DNA of 6,212 nt from Bacteroidales bacterium (GTDB lineage: Bacteria > Bacteroidota > Bacteroidia > Bacteroidales > UBA932). Shown one piece after another: positions 1-5,639 of the stretch. The stretch's first letter is position 1. The number at the start of each line of letters is the position of its first letter. The position numbers and the translations under genes are program-made. Location of the stretch: positions 1 to 6,212 of the forward strand of contig JAFNUQ010000155.1 in NCBI GenBank assembly GCA_017383945.1, in the 5' to 3' direction. The notes under the pieces are model-generated. The model was not told the DNA's origin and ran no database searches. It worked only from the letters and a program-made list of their open reading frames with translations.

Positions 1-780
1 AGGTCTTTCCGGAGCTGTCTCAGTATTGTTCTGAGGAAGGAAACTGAGGAGCTTCTTGATGGTAGCAATGCCTTCTTCTTCTGTCTTGGCGCTGAAATGT
101 GCGACTCCGGATTTGCTAGAATGTACTGAAGCACCGCCAAGGGTTTCAGAATCTACAATTTCTCCTGTTACAGCCTGTACCACGCTTGGTCCTGTGAGGA
201 ACATATAGGAAGTATTTTCCACCATCAGGGTAAAGTCTGTCAGGGCAGGAGAGTATACAGCTCCGCCGGCACAAGGACCGAAGATGCCGCTGATCTGAGG
301 GATTACTCCGCTCGCCAGAATGTTTCTTTCAAAAATATCTCCATAACCCGCAAGCGAATCGATACCTTCCTGGATGCGGGCGCCGCCTGAGTCATTGATG
401 CCGATAAACGGAGCACCTGCCTTGAGTGCGAGGTCCATCACCTTGCAGATCTTCTCTGACATTGTCTTTGAGAGGGAACCGCCGTTTACTGTAAAATCCT
501 GGGCAAATACATAGACAAGTCTTCCGTCGATGGTACCATAACCGGTAACTACGCCATCTCCATCCGGATGACTGCTGTCCATACCGAAATCAGTACAGCG
601 ATGCTGCACAAACATATCGAATTCTTCAAAGCTGCCGCTATCGAGGAGTAAGTTAAGTCTTTCTCTAGCAGTGAGTTTGCCTTTTGCGTGCTGAGCGTCT
701 ATACGCTTCTGGCCTCCACCGAGCTTTGCACTCTCTCTTCTTGAGACCAATTCTTTAATCTTTTCTGTCTGAATGCTCAT
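1..780 (-). CDS. mmdA: Acyl-CoA carboxylase/methylmalonyl-CoA decarboxylase carboxyltransferase subunit (partial, N-terminal half)
   Basis: This is the N-terminal 260 residues of a carboxyltransferase whose family is usually about 510-520 residues long; the 3' half lies beyond the left edge. The family moves a carboxyl group between methylmalonyl- or propionyl-CoA and the biotin of a carrier subunit. In Bacteroidales it normally works as methylmalonyl-CoA decarboxylase (sodium pumping, succinate-to-propionate route) or as propionyl-CoA carboxylase. Translation from the ATG at 780 gives the typical start [11 protein letters not shown], then [14 protein letters not shown] (residues 34-47) and [11 protein letters not shown] (51-61). 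The crotonase-fold oxyanion/CoA-binding motifs are SGGARIQEG (131-139) and [13 protein letters not shown] (168-180), followed by [15 protein letters not shown] (215-229). The frame is open to the window edge. A hairpin and -7 box precede it, so it probably has its own promoter. Family certain; decarboxylase versus carboxylase cannot be decided without the downstream genes. Confidence 0.93.
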   Translation of the reverse strand, partial: MSIQTEKIKELVSRRESAKLGGGQKRIDAQHAKGKLTARERLNLLLDSGSFEEFDMFVQHRCTDFGMDSSHPDGDGVVTGYGTIDGRLVYVFAQDFTVNGGSLSKTMSEKICKVMDLALKAGAPFIGINDSGGARIQEGIDSLAGYGDIFERNILASGVIPQISGIFGPCAGGAVYSPALTDFTLMVENTSYMFLTGPSVVQAVTGEIVDSETLGGASVHSSKSGVAHFSAKTEEEGIATIKKLLSFLPQNNTETAPERP

Positions 781-792
781 GGTTTTATACAC

Positions 793-832
793 ATTTGCGT
801 GACTTGCCCTAAGTTGGGCCAGTCACGCAAAT
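793..832 (-). promoter_or_regulatory. Strong hairpin just upstream of the carboxyltransferase start
   Basis: Perfect 12-base arms (ATTTGCGTGACT at 793-804, AGTCACGCAAAT at 821-832) enclose a one-by-one mismatch and a further 4-bp GCCC/GGGC stem with a 6-base loop (810-815). On the minus strand it lies after the DUF4301 stop and ends 12 bases before the carboxyltransferase ATG. Neither side has a T-run, so it is not a canonical intrinsic terminator. It could be a factor-assisted or weak terminator, a leader structure that masks translation start, or an operator. The structure is directly visible; its role is inference. Confidence 0.7.
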
Positions 833-835
833 ATA
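828..835 (-). promoter_or_regulatory. Bacteroidota -7 box for the carboxyltransferase gene
   Basis: On the minus strand these bases read TATATTTG, a perfect match to the Bacteroidota primary-sigma -7 consensus TAnnTTTG. They lie about 47 bases before the ATG at 780. No TTTG is found at the usual 19-21-base distance upstream, so the -33 element is weak or absent. The box shares its ATTTG with the outer end of the hairpin, so transcription would begin near 820-822, inside that hairpin. Confidence 0.5.
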
Positions 836-841
836 ACAAAT

Positions 842-860
842 TAATCTATAAAATAGATTA
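842..860. repeat. AT-rich perfect palindrome over the DUF4301 stop codon
   Basis: TAATCTAT (842-849) and ATAGATTA (853-860) are perfect inverted arms separated by AAA. The right arm contains the DUF4301 stop codon (858-860). It lies where the -33 region of the putative carboxyltransferase promoter would be. An operator site is possible. As an RNA hairpin it would be weak because it has almost no GC pairs. Confidence 0.4.
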
Positions 861-2351
861 TTGATGAGCTTCTCTGAGCAAATCAAGTACGGTTTTTACA
901 GGATTGAAAGTTTCTACCGGAACTTCAACAAAAAGTGTGTTCCAATCCGACATCGAGCCGTTCCAGAGTCCAGGCAATTCAAGGGCTTTGAGCTCGCGGC
1001 CCTGATAGCTCTTTGAACTGATCAATCCGGTCTCTTCGTCTACATATTCGAGGAGGTTAAATTTCTCGTTGTTGTAGTCTTTGAGACAGCACACAAGGTC
1101 TACAGGATTGAAGTGAGTTGCACTCTTGAGCTGCTCCTGAGCGTGTGGATCAGCTGGGTTAATCTGCGCTCCTTCAAGGATTTGGAGTGAAGTGCTTCCG
1201 TCCTTAGCTCTGATGATGAACGGACCGCCACCAGGCTCGCCTTCGTTCTTTACCATACCGCATACGCGAATAGGTCTGTTGAGCTTTGCTCTGAGCTTTT
1301 CTGCTCTGTCGCGGCAGTCCTTCGCCTCCGGCATTTCAATGCAAAGCTCCTGAGCGAGGAATTCTTCTATCTCGTTGCAGAGTTCCTGAACTTCCGGAGT
1401 GGCAAACGCATCTGGAAGGCATATGGTATGAGCTGGTATAAACGCAAAATCGCTTTGCTCTGTGATTGTGGTAGTGATCTGATCGAGAGCAAAGATGTAA
1501 CCTCTGATGCGATCACGGAGCTGCAGTGCTCTTCCCATCAAGACCTTCTTCCACTGGTAAGTGGCAGGTTGCATCCTTTCAACGCACACATTGTCAATGT
1601 TTTTGATGGATACAAGCTCTTCGTTGAGTGCATTGAGATTATATATCAGTGCACCATGTCCAGCAGGACGAGTAAGTATGCTTCCGTCTTCTTTAAGGAA
1701 AGGCTTGTTATCTGAGTCTACTGCGAGAGTGTCTGTCTCCTTATCCTGGAAAGTAAAGGTGATATTGTACTTTACTTCATATTTCTGCTCATACTTTTCC
1801 TTTACTTCAGCAAGAGCCTCTTCAAAGAGAGTCTGATGTTCTGGTGAGATGGTGATGATGAGATTGACTGTGCCGTCAGGGTTGCGCATATATGCTGCTC
1901 CCTCTACAAGATGCTCGGCGAGTGCTGTGCGCACTTCGTCAGGATAGCGGTGAAATTTGAGCACACCCTTAGGCTTGCTGCCATAGCCCAGACCCTTGTC
2001 TGTGAGCAGAGCGCAGGCTGTGCCGGTCGGGCTATATGGCTCTTTGCCGAAGACGTCTTCTGAGTAGAATGCAAACTTCTCGAGATTGGCTGCGAGCTTC
2101 TCTGTCGCAGCGTTGGCGGTCTCCATTCCGGCAAAAATGTCTTTAAACATTCGCGAAGCTGCACCTGATGCCGGTACGAATTTGCAGCGTCCCTGGTCCT
2201 CGGCAGTATCTGCATAGGCAACAGCCTCTTCAATCTGCTCTGGGCTAAGTACTTCGATGCCCTTTCCCGGAACTGCGCTAGCTACGATGTCCAGCCATGG
2301 AAATCCTTTGCGGAATCGCTCGGTCTGAGCGGCTATTTTTTCTTTGGTCAT
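858..2351 (-). CDS. DUF4301 family protein, possible nucleotidyltransferase-like
   Basis: A 497-residue protein of the usual length for DUF4301, a family of unknown function that I associate mainly with Bacteroidota. There is no signal peptide or membrane segment, so it should be cytoplasmic. Several motifs resemble the UDP-sugar pyrophosphorylase (UDPGP) family, a comparison made from memory: VPASGAASRMF (59-69) where a nucleotide-binding loop would be, KPKGVLKFHRY (126-136), FTFQDK (199-204), RPAGHGALIYNLN (228-240) like the PxGHG/PDGNGG motif, NIDNV (251-255) like the conserved DN, and RVCGMVKNEGEPGGGPFI (362-379). A sugar- or alcohol-phosphate nucleotidyltransferase activity is therefore a reasonable guess but unproven. 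The ATG at 2351 lies 18 bases after the pdxB stop with no Shine-Dalgarno sequence, as is normal in this phylum. It is probably the last gene of the recF operon. Confidence 0.88.
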   Translation of the reverse strand: MTKEKIAAQTERFRKGFPWLDIVASAVPGKGIEVLSPEQIEEAVAYADTAEDQGRCKFVPASGAASRMFKDIFAGMETANAATEKLAANLEKFAFYSEDVFGKEPYSPTGTACALLTDKGLGYGSKPKGVLKFHRYPDEVRTALAEHLVEGAAYMRNPDGTVNLIITISPEHQTLFEEALAEVKEKYEQKYEVKYNITFTFQDKETDTLAVDSDNKPFLKEDGSILTRPAGHGALIYNLNALNEELVSIKNIDNVCVERMQPATYQWKKVLMGRALQLRDRIRGYIFALDQITTTITEQSDFAFIPAHTICLPDAFATPEVQELCNEIEEFLAQELCIEMPEAKDCRDRAEKLRAKLNRPIRVCGMVKNEGEPGGGPFIIRAKDGSTSLQILEGAQINPADPHAQEQLKSATHFNPVDLVCCLKDYNNEKFNLLEYVDEETGLISSKSYQGRELKALELPGLWNGSMSDWNTLFVEVPVETFNPVKTVLDLLREAHQ

Positions 2352-2369
2352 AGTTTTATGTGGTTTGTG

Positions 2370-3404
2370 TTAAATAAAAAATTCTCTGCGGTATTGGTAT
2401 TCTGTTCTTAATTCTTCAAATCTGGTCGGGTTCATGCGGAACATAAAATCATCGGTAAAGATAGGATAATTGTATTGTATCATCGATGCTATCTGACCTT
2501 GTGTCTTCTCCAGAATATCGAGCTTGACTGATTGATATTCAAGTATTCCGTTTTGTGGGAAGTATTCATATAAGTCGCTGATTGTCAAGAATCTAGCTAT
2601 TGCCCTGACAGCCATAGAACTTCCTATCTGCTTGCTTTGCAGTGAGTATCCTGCGATGTGTGGTGTTGCAATGTCCACCGCGTGCATGAGTTGGACATTT
2701 ATATTAGGCTCTCTTTGCCAAACATCAAGTGCGACAGGTCCTAAACGCGGTATTGCCGCTAGTAATGCATCTTCGTCTACCAGATCTCCGTGAGATGTGT
2801 TGATGAAGAAAGCTCCATCTTTCATTTTAGAGAAGAAATCGGCATTGGCGATACACTTGTTTTCTTCTTTGTTAGGTATATGGAGGGTTATAATGTCAGA
2901 GTTTTCAAGAACCTCGTCCAGGGTCTTGGCAAACTGGGTATACCATTCTATTTCGGCCTGACGAGGGTCGTATCTGAGTATTTTGAATCCTAGTGCGCGT
3001 CCCATTGATTCAACTCTTTGTCCGACGCTTCCTAAGCCGATTATTCCGATGGTCTTGTCGCTCAGATTGATGCTCTTTCTTGCAGCTGTTCCATAAAGTG
3101 CTGAGAATACATAATCGGCAACTGCCCCGGAATTGCTGCCAAGTGCATTTTTGAAAAAGATTCCTTTCTGGCTGCAATAATCAATGTCAATGTTGCTGGT
3201 GCCGGCAGTTGTGGTAGCTATGATCTTTACTGCAGTACCTTCCAGCAGGTCTGCGTCACATTTTGTACGCGTGCGTATCAAAAGCGCATCAGCATCGATA
3301 AGATCTTCTTTGCTGATGAGAGGTCCATCTTTATATACAACTTCCGCGTAGGGTTCAAAAACGCCTTCTACAAATGGAATGGCGTGATCAATAACTATTT
3401 TCAT
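2370..3404 (-). CDS. pdxB: Erythronate-4-phosphate dehydrogenase
   Basis: PdxB oxidises 4-phosphoerythronate to 2-oxo-3-hydroxy-4-phosphobutanoate, the second step of DXP-dependent pyridoxal phosphate synthesis, in the cytoplasm. With the ATG at 3404 it has 344 residues, against about 380 in E. coli; the C-terminal part is shorter but ends in the YRREF-like tail I associate with Bacteroidota PdxB. Visible features are RTRTK (44-48), TTTAGTSNID (64-73), the NAD-binding loop GLGSVG (123-128), the acidic D146 after the second strand, DVWQREP (227-233) with catalytic Glu232, and PHIAGYSLQSK (248-258) with catalytic His249. The catalytic Arg normally found in the N-x-x-R-G motif is His205 here (NTSHGDLVDE). 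I chose the ATG because it shares one base with the dciA stop (TGATG); a GTG at 3407 would add one residue. The assignment rests on PdxB-specific motifs and length rather than on the general dehydrogenase fold alone. Confidence 0.9.
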   Translation of the reverse strand: MKIVIDHAIPFVEGVFEPYAEVVYKDGPLISKEDLIDADALLIRTRTKCDADLLEGTAVKIIATTTAGTSNIDIDYCSQKGIFFKNALGSNSGAVADYVFSALYGTAARKSINLSDKTIGIIGLGSVGQRVESMGRALGFKILRYDPRQAEIEWYTQFAKTLDEVLENSDIITLHIPNKEENKCIANADFFSKMKDGAFFINTSHGDLVDEDALLAAIPRLGPVALDVWQREPNINVQLMHAVDIATPHIAGYSLQSKQIGSSMAVRAIARFLTISDLYEYFPQNGILEYQSVKLDILEKTQGQIASMIQYNYPIFTDDFMFRMNPTRFEELRTEYQYRREFFI

Positions 3405-3730
3405 CACTTGATAATCAACTGTTTGACATAGCCCACCAACTTGTCGTCCTTTGTGAACAACTCGTCCTGGCGGAGAGTCTCATTGATGCGTTCTACCAAT
3501 ATCTCTTTCTGAAATTGTAATTGGCTTCGAGCTACAGAAGAACTGACAGTTATGTATAGCTTGCCGTCTCGATAAAATCTATTGCTTGTGTACATCGCTG
3601 CTCCGCTGACTTTGTCCCAGGCTTCAAAAACCCTCTGAGTGTTGAGTGGGGCAGTGAGCTTATACATCTTCAGGAAATCCTGCAGTGCATTGCTGAGAGG
3701 GATAGCTTCTTTTCTCTCTATTCTATTCAT
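3404..3730 (-). CDS. dciA: DUF721 protein, DciA-type replicative helicase loader
   Basis: A 108-residue DUF721 (DciA) protein. DciA assists loading of the replicative helicase DnaB in bacteria that lack DnaC/DnaI loaders. Diagnostic features are the AWDKVSG motif (37-43) with its conserved Trp38 and Gly43, then the strand-helix segment KLYITVSSSVARSQLQFQKEI split as KLYITVSSSVAR (57-68) and SQLQFQKEI (69-77), ending in LVERINETL (78-86). The protein is little more than the domain itself and has no long charged tail of the kind seen in proteobacterial homologues. It overlaps the end of recF by 8 bases (ATGAATAG), and its own stop overlaps the pdxB ATG, so translation is probably coupled. The same recF-DUF721 order occurs near the origin of actinobacteria, which supports the role. 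Family assignment is strong; helicase loading in this organism is inferred. Confidence 0.88.
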   Translation of the reverse strand: MNRIERKEAIPLSNALQDFLKMYKLTAPLNTQRVFEAWDKVSGAAMYTSNRFYRDGKLYITVSSSVARSQLQFQKEILVERINETLRQDELFTKDDKLVGYVKQLIIK

Positions 3731-4826
3731 CTACACGAGTGAAGACGCCTCCTCTCGTCTCGATGTAGGCTCTCTCGGTAGTGAGATTGTCTACGATAGA
3801 TTCTATGCGCACTTTGTTGGAGTCCGACAGGAAAATCTGACCGAATTCGTGTCCTGAAACCATACTCAGCAGATTGCTCACTCTGTTCATGTCCAATTTG
3901 TCAAATAAGTCGTCAAGAAGCAGAATCGGTGCATATCCGTATGCGTTTTTCATTACTTCATACTGAGCAAACTTGAGAGCTACGAGGAAGGATTTCTGCT
4001 GCCCCTGCGAGCCACAGCGACGGATCGGATGCCCTCCCATCGAGAACAGAAAATCATCTCTGTGCACTCCGACACTTGTAAACTTAAGAATGCGGTCCTG
4101 CTCGCGGTGCTCCTTCAACAGATCTGTCAGCGATGCTTTGCTCAAGGCAGAGCTGTATTGGATGTCGACTTCTTCCTTGCCTCCTGAAATCTCGCTATAG
4201 TAACGCTGTACGATAGGTATCAGTTTCTGGCAGAAAGTCTTGCGCTTCTCAAAGATAGGCTGAGCATATTCGGCTAACTTATAATCAAACGTGCTGAGCA
4301 ACTCTTCGTCTGCAATGCCTGCTTTCAGAAGCTTGTTGCGCTGCATTAGATATTTGTTATATGTCTGAACTTCAAGCAGATACTGCCTGTCCATCTGGGA
4401 GAGGACGCTATTGACAAATTTTCTGCGTTCCTCTGATGCGGAGCTGACCATCGAGACGTCTGCCGGAGAAACCATTACTATAGGAAGAAGACCGATGTGC
4501 TCGGCAAATTTCAAACAGGCTTTGTCATCCCGCTTGAGCTTCTTGTCTGAGTCTTTGCTGACTTGTATGCCGATTCTGGTGCTTGTGCCATTGTCCAGCT
4601 CATACTGTCCTAGGAGTGAGAACGAGTCGCTGCCGTAACGGAAGTTGAAATTGTCCGAGCTGGCAAATGCACTTTTGGTCATGGAAAGGTACCATATAGC
4701 ATCAAGCAGATTGGTCTTGCCCTCTCCGTTTCCACCGCTGATGCAGTTGATGTTAGGGGAGAACTCAAGCTCCTGCAACTCGATATTGCGGAAGTTTTGT
4801 ATGACTATTTTTTTTAGACTAGGCAT
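3723..4826 (-). CDS. recF: DNA replication and repair protein RecF
   Basis: RecF is an SMC-like ATPase that, with RecO and RecR, places RecA on gapped DNA and helps restart stalled forks. The 367-residue length is normal for the family. Visible motifs are the N-terminal NFRN (11-14), Walker A GGNGEGKTN (31-39), the conserved GVHRDDF (253-259), the ABC-type signature CGSQGQQKS (271-279), Walker B ILLLDDLFDKLD (301-312), which also forms the D-loop, and the final FLSDSN (332-337) strand. All ATPase elements appear intact. The ATG at 4826 was chosen because it starts directly before the first strand (LKKIVIQNFRN) and lies 17 bases after a -7 box. It is the first gene of the minus-strand operon and overlaps the DciA gene. 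A run of eight A residues in the mRNA occurs at codons 4-7 but the frame is intact. Confidence 0.97.
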   Translation of the reverse strand: MPSLKKIVIQNFRNIELQELEFSPNINCISGGNGEGKTNLLDAIWYLSMTKSAFASSDNFNFRYGSDSFSLLGQYELDNGTSTRIGIQVSKDSDKKLKRDDKACLKFAEHIGLLPIVMVSPADVSMVSSASEERRKFVNSVLSQMDRQYLLEVQTYNKYLMQRNKLLKAGIADEELLSTFDYKLAEYAQPIFEKRKTFCQKLIPIVQRYYSEISGGKEEVDIQYSSALSKASLTDLLKEHREQDRILKFTSVGVHRDDFLFSMGGHPIRRCGSQGQQKSFLVALKFAQYEVMKNAYGYAPILLLDDLFDKLDMNRVSNLLSMVSGHEFGQIFLSDSNKVRIESIVDNLTTERAYIETRGGVFTRVDE

Positions 4827-4843
4827 TTGAGTTTTAGTTCATA

Positions 4844-4851
4844 CAAAGATA
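4844..4851 (-). promoter_or_regulatory. recF: Bacteroidota -7 box for the recF operon
   Basis: The minus strand reads TATCTTTG here, matching TAnnTTTG exactly, 17 bases before the recF ATG. That would give a leader of only about ten bases. No TTTG occurs at the expected -33 distance, so the promoter may be modest in strength. It faces away from the TPR gene promoter in the same gap. Confidence 0.55.
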
Positions 4852-4875
4852 AGCAATATTTAGGATAAAAATTAC

Positions 4876-4907
4876 TTTGTTTAGTTCAACAAAATTGACT
4901 AAATTTG
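4876..4907 (+). promoter_or_regulatory. Bacteroidota -33/-7 promoter of the TPR-yebC unit
   Basis: TTTG at 4876-4879 and TAAATTTG at 4900-4907 match the Bacteroidota primary-sigma consensus (TTTG, 19-21 bases, TAnnTTTG), with a 20-base spacer. Transcription should start near 4912-4915 and give a leader of about 45 bases ahead of the ATG at 4960. The leader is A-rich near the start codon and has no properly placed Shine-Dalgarno sequence. Confidence 0.8.
4880..4903. repeat. Imperfect inverted repeat inside the TPR promoter
   Basis: TTTAGT-T-CAA (4880-4889) is mirrored by TTGACTAAA (4895-4903), nine paired positions with one extra T on the left and a 5-base centre. It fills the spacer between the -33 and -7 elements and overlaps the -7 box, the position expected for a repressor site. 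It is AT-rich and may be chance. Confidence 0.3.
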
Positions 4908-4959
4908 CGGGCTATTGGGTAAACACCTCTTGTAAGGAAAAATAATAAAGATTAATAAT

Positions 4960-5637
4960 ATGGCAAACAAGAACACAAAAGACAGATTTGAGACACGTGA
5001 GGAGAATATCGTTGAAACCGTGTCTACAGCTGAGAAGTTTTTCAATGAAAACAAAAAGTGCATCTGGGGTTCAGTAATCGCAGTGCTCGTTATTGGCTTG
5101 GGTATCTTTGCATACTACAACTTTGTATATGAGAAGCAGGTAGCTGAGGCTCTTGAGCAGGCATATCCAGCTGAGACTCTTTTTGCAAATGGCGAATATG
5201 AGCTTGCACTCAACGGTGATGGCAACAACCTTGGTTTTGCTGCTATTCTTGATGAGTATGGCAACAAGGCTGGCAAGAGCATGCCTCTTTATGCCGGTAT
5301 CTGCGCACTTCAGCTCGGTGATTATGAAGCAGCTCTTTCATACCTCGCAAAGTACAAAGGTAAGGAGCCTATCCTTGCTGCTCGCGCTAAAGCTTGTGAG
5401 GGTGATGCATATGTAGGTCTTGAGAATTACAAGGCTGCTATCGCCAGCTACGACGCAGCTGTTGCAGTTGCTGACAATATCTTCGCTGCTACTTACCTTC
5501 TCAAGAAGGGTGTTGCTCTTGAGGCAATGGGTGACAAGGCTGCTGCACTTGATTGCTATAACACTATCAAGGATAAGTATCCTTCATCAATCGAGGCATA
5601 CGATATCAACAAGTACATCGCTAGAGTTTCTGAGTAG
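4960..5637 (+). CDS. Membrane-anchored tetratricopeptide repeat protein (YfgM-like layout)
   Basis: A 225-residue protein with a charged N-terminal cytoplasmic segment (1-34), one transmembrane helix (about 35-56, from CIWGSVIAVLVIGLGIF onward) and a C-terminal region with TPR-like helix pairs. The repeats are roughly 108-137 (YAGICALQLGDYEAALSYL), 141-174 (GDAYVGLENYKAAIASYDAA) and 177-209 (GVALEAMGDKAAALDCYNTI). Lysines flank the helix on its N-terminal side, so the TPR part should face the periplasm. The layout resembles YfgM, a SecYEG-associated chaperone-like protein, but that similarity is architectural and the exact function is unknown. The ATG at 4960 follows a consensus promoter and an A-rich leader. 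yebC starts 2 bases after the TAG stop, so the two are almost certainly co-transcribed. No missing or broken segments are seen. Confidence 0.88.
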   Translation: MANKNTKDRFETREENIVETVSTAEKFFNENKKCIWGSVIAVLVIGLGIFAYYNFVYEKQVAEALEQAYPAETLFANGEYELALNGDGNNLGFAAILDEYGNKAGKSMPLYAGICALQLGDYEAALSYLAKYKGKEPILAARAKACEGDAYVGLENYKAAIASYDAAVAVADNIFAATYLLKKGVALEAMGDKAAALDCYNTIKDKYPSSIEAYDINKYIARVSE

Positions 5638-5639
5638 TT

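Noticed and set aside
793..832. Hairpin as a standard intrinsic terminator
   Set aside because: The stem is strong, but neither strand has a U-run after it (GTGTATAAAACC on the minus strand, ATAACAAATT on the plus); kept as a regulatory hairpin of unclear role.
1428..1836. Two plus-strand open frames opposite the DUF4301 gene
   Set aside because: They lie antisense within a full-length recognised gene, encode low-complexity Ser/Leu-rich sequence with no family features and have no promoter; shadow frames.
1904..2233. Minus-strand 109-codon frame within the DUF4301 gene
   Set aside because: It is the same strand in another frame, fully inside the real gene; the translation has no recognisable domain.
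2790..2993. Plus-strand frame opposite pdxB
   Set aside because: It is antisense to conserved pdxB motifs and has no support of its own.
4808..4815. Run of eight A in the recF mRNA near the start codon as a programmed slippage site
   Set aside because: It encodes the expected Leu-Lys-Lys-Ile before the first strand, the frame is intact, and no downstream stimulatory structure or alternate frame product is evident.
3639..4830. Plus-strand frames opposite dciA and recF (3639-3857, 3973-4200, 4411-4638, 4645-4830)
   Set aside because: All are antisense to conserved RecF/DciA coding sequence; Ser/Arg/Leu-rich translations typical of reverse-strand artefacts.
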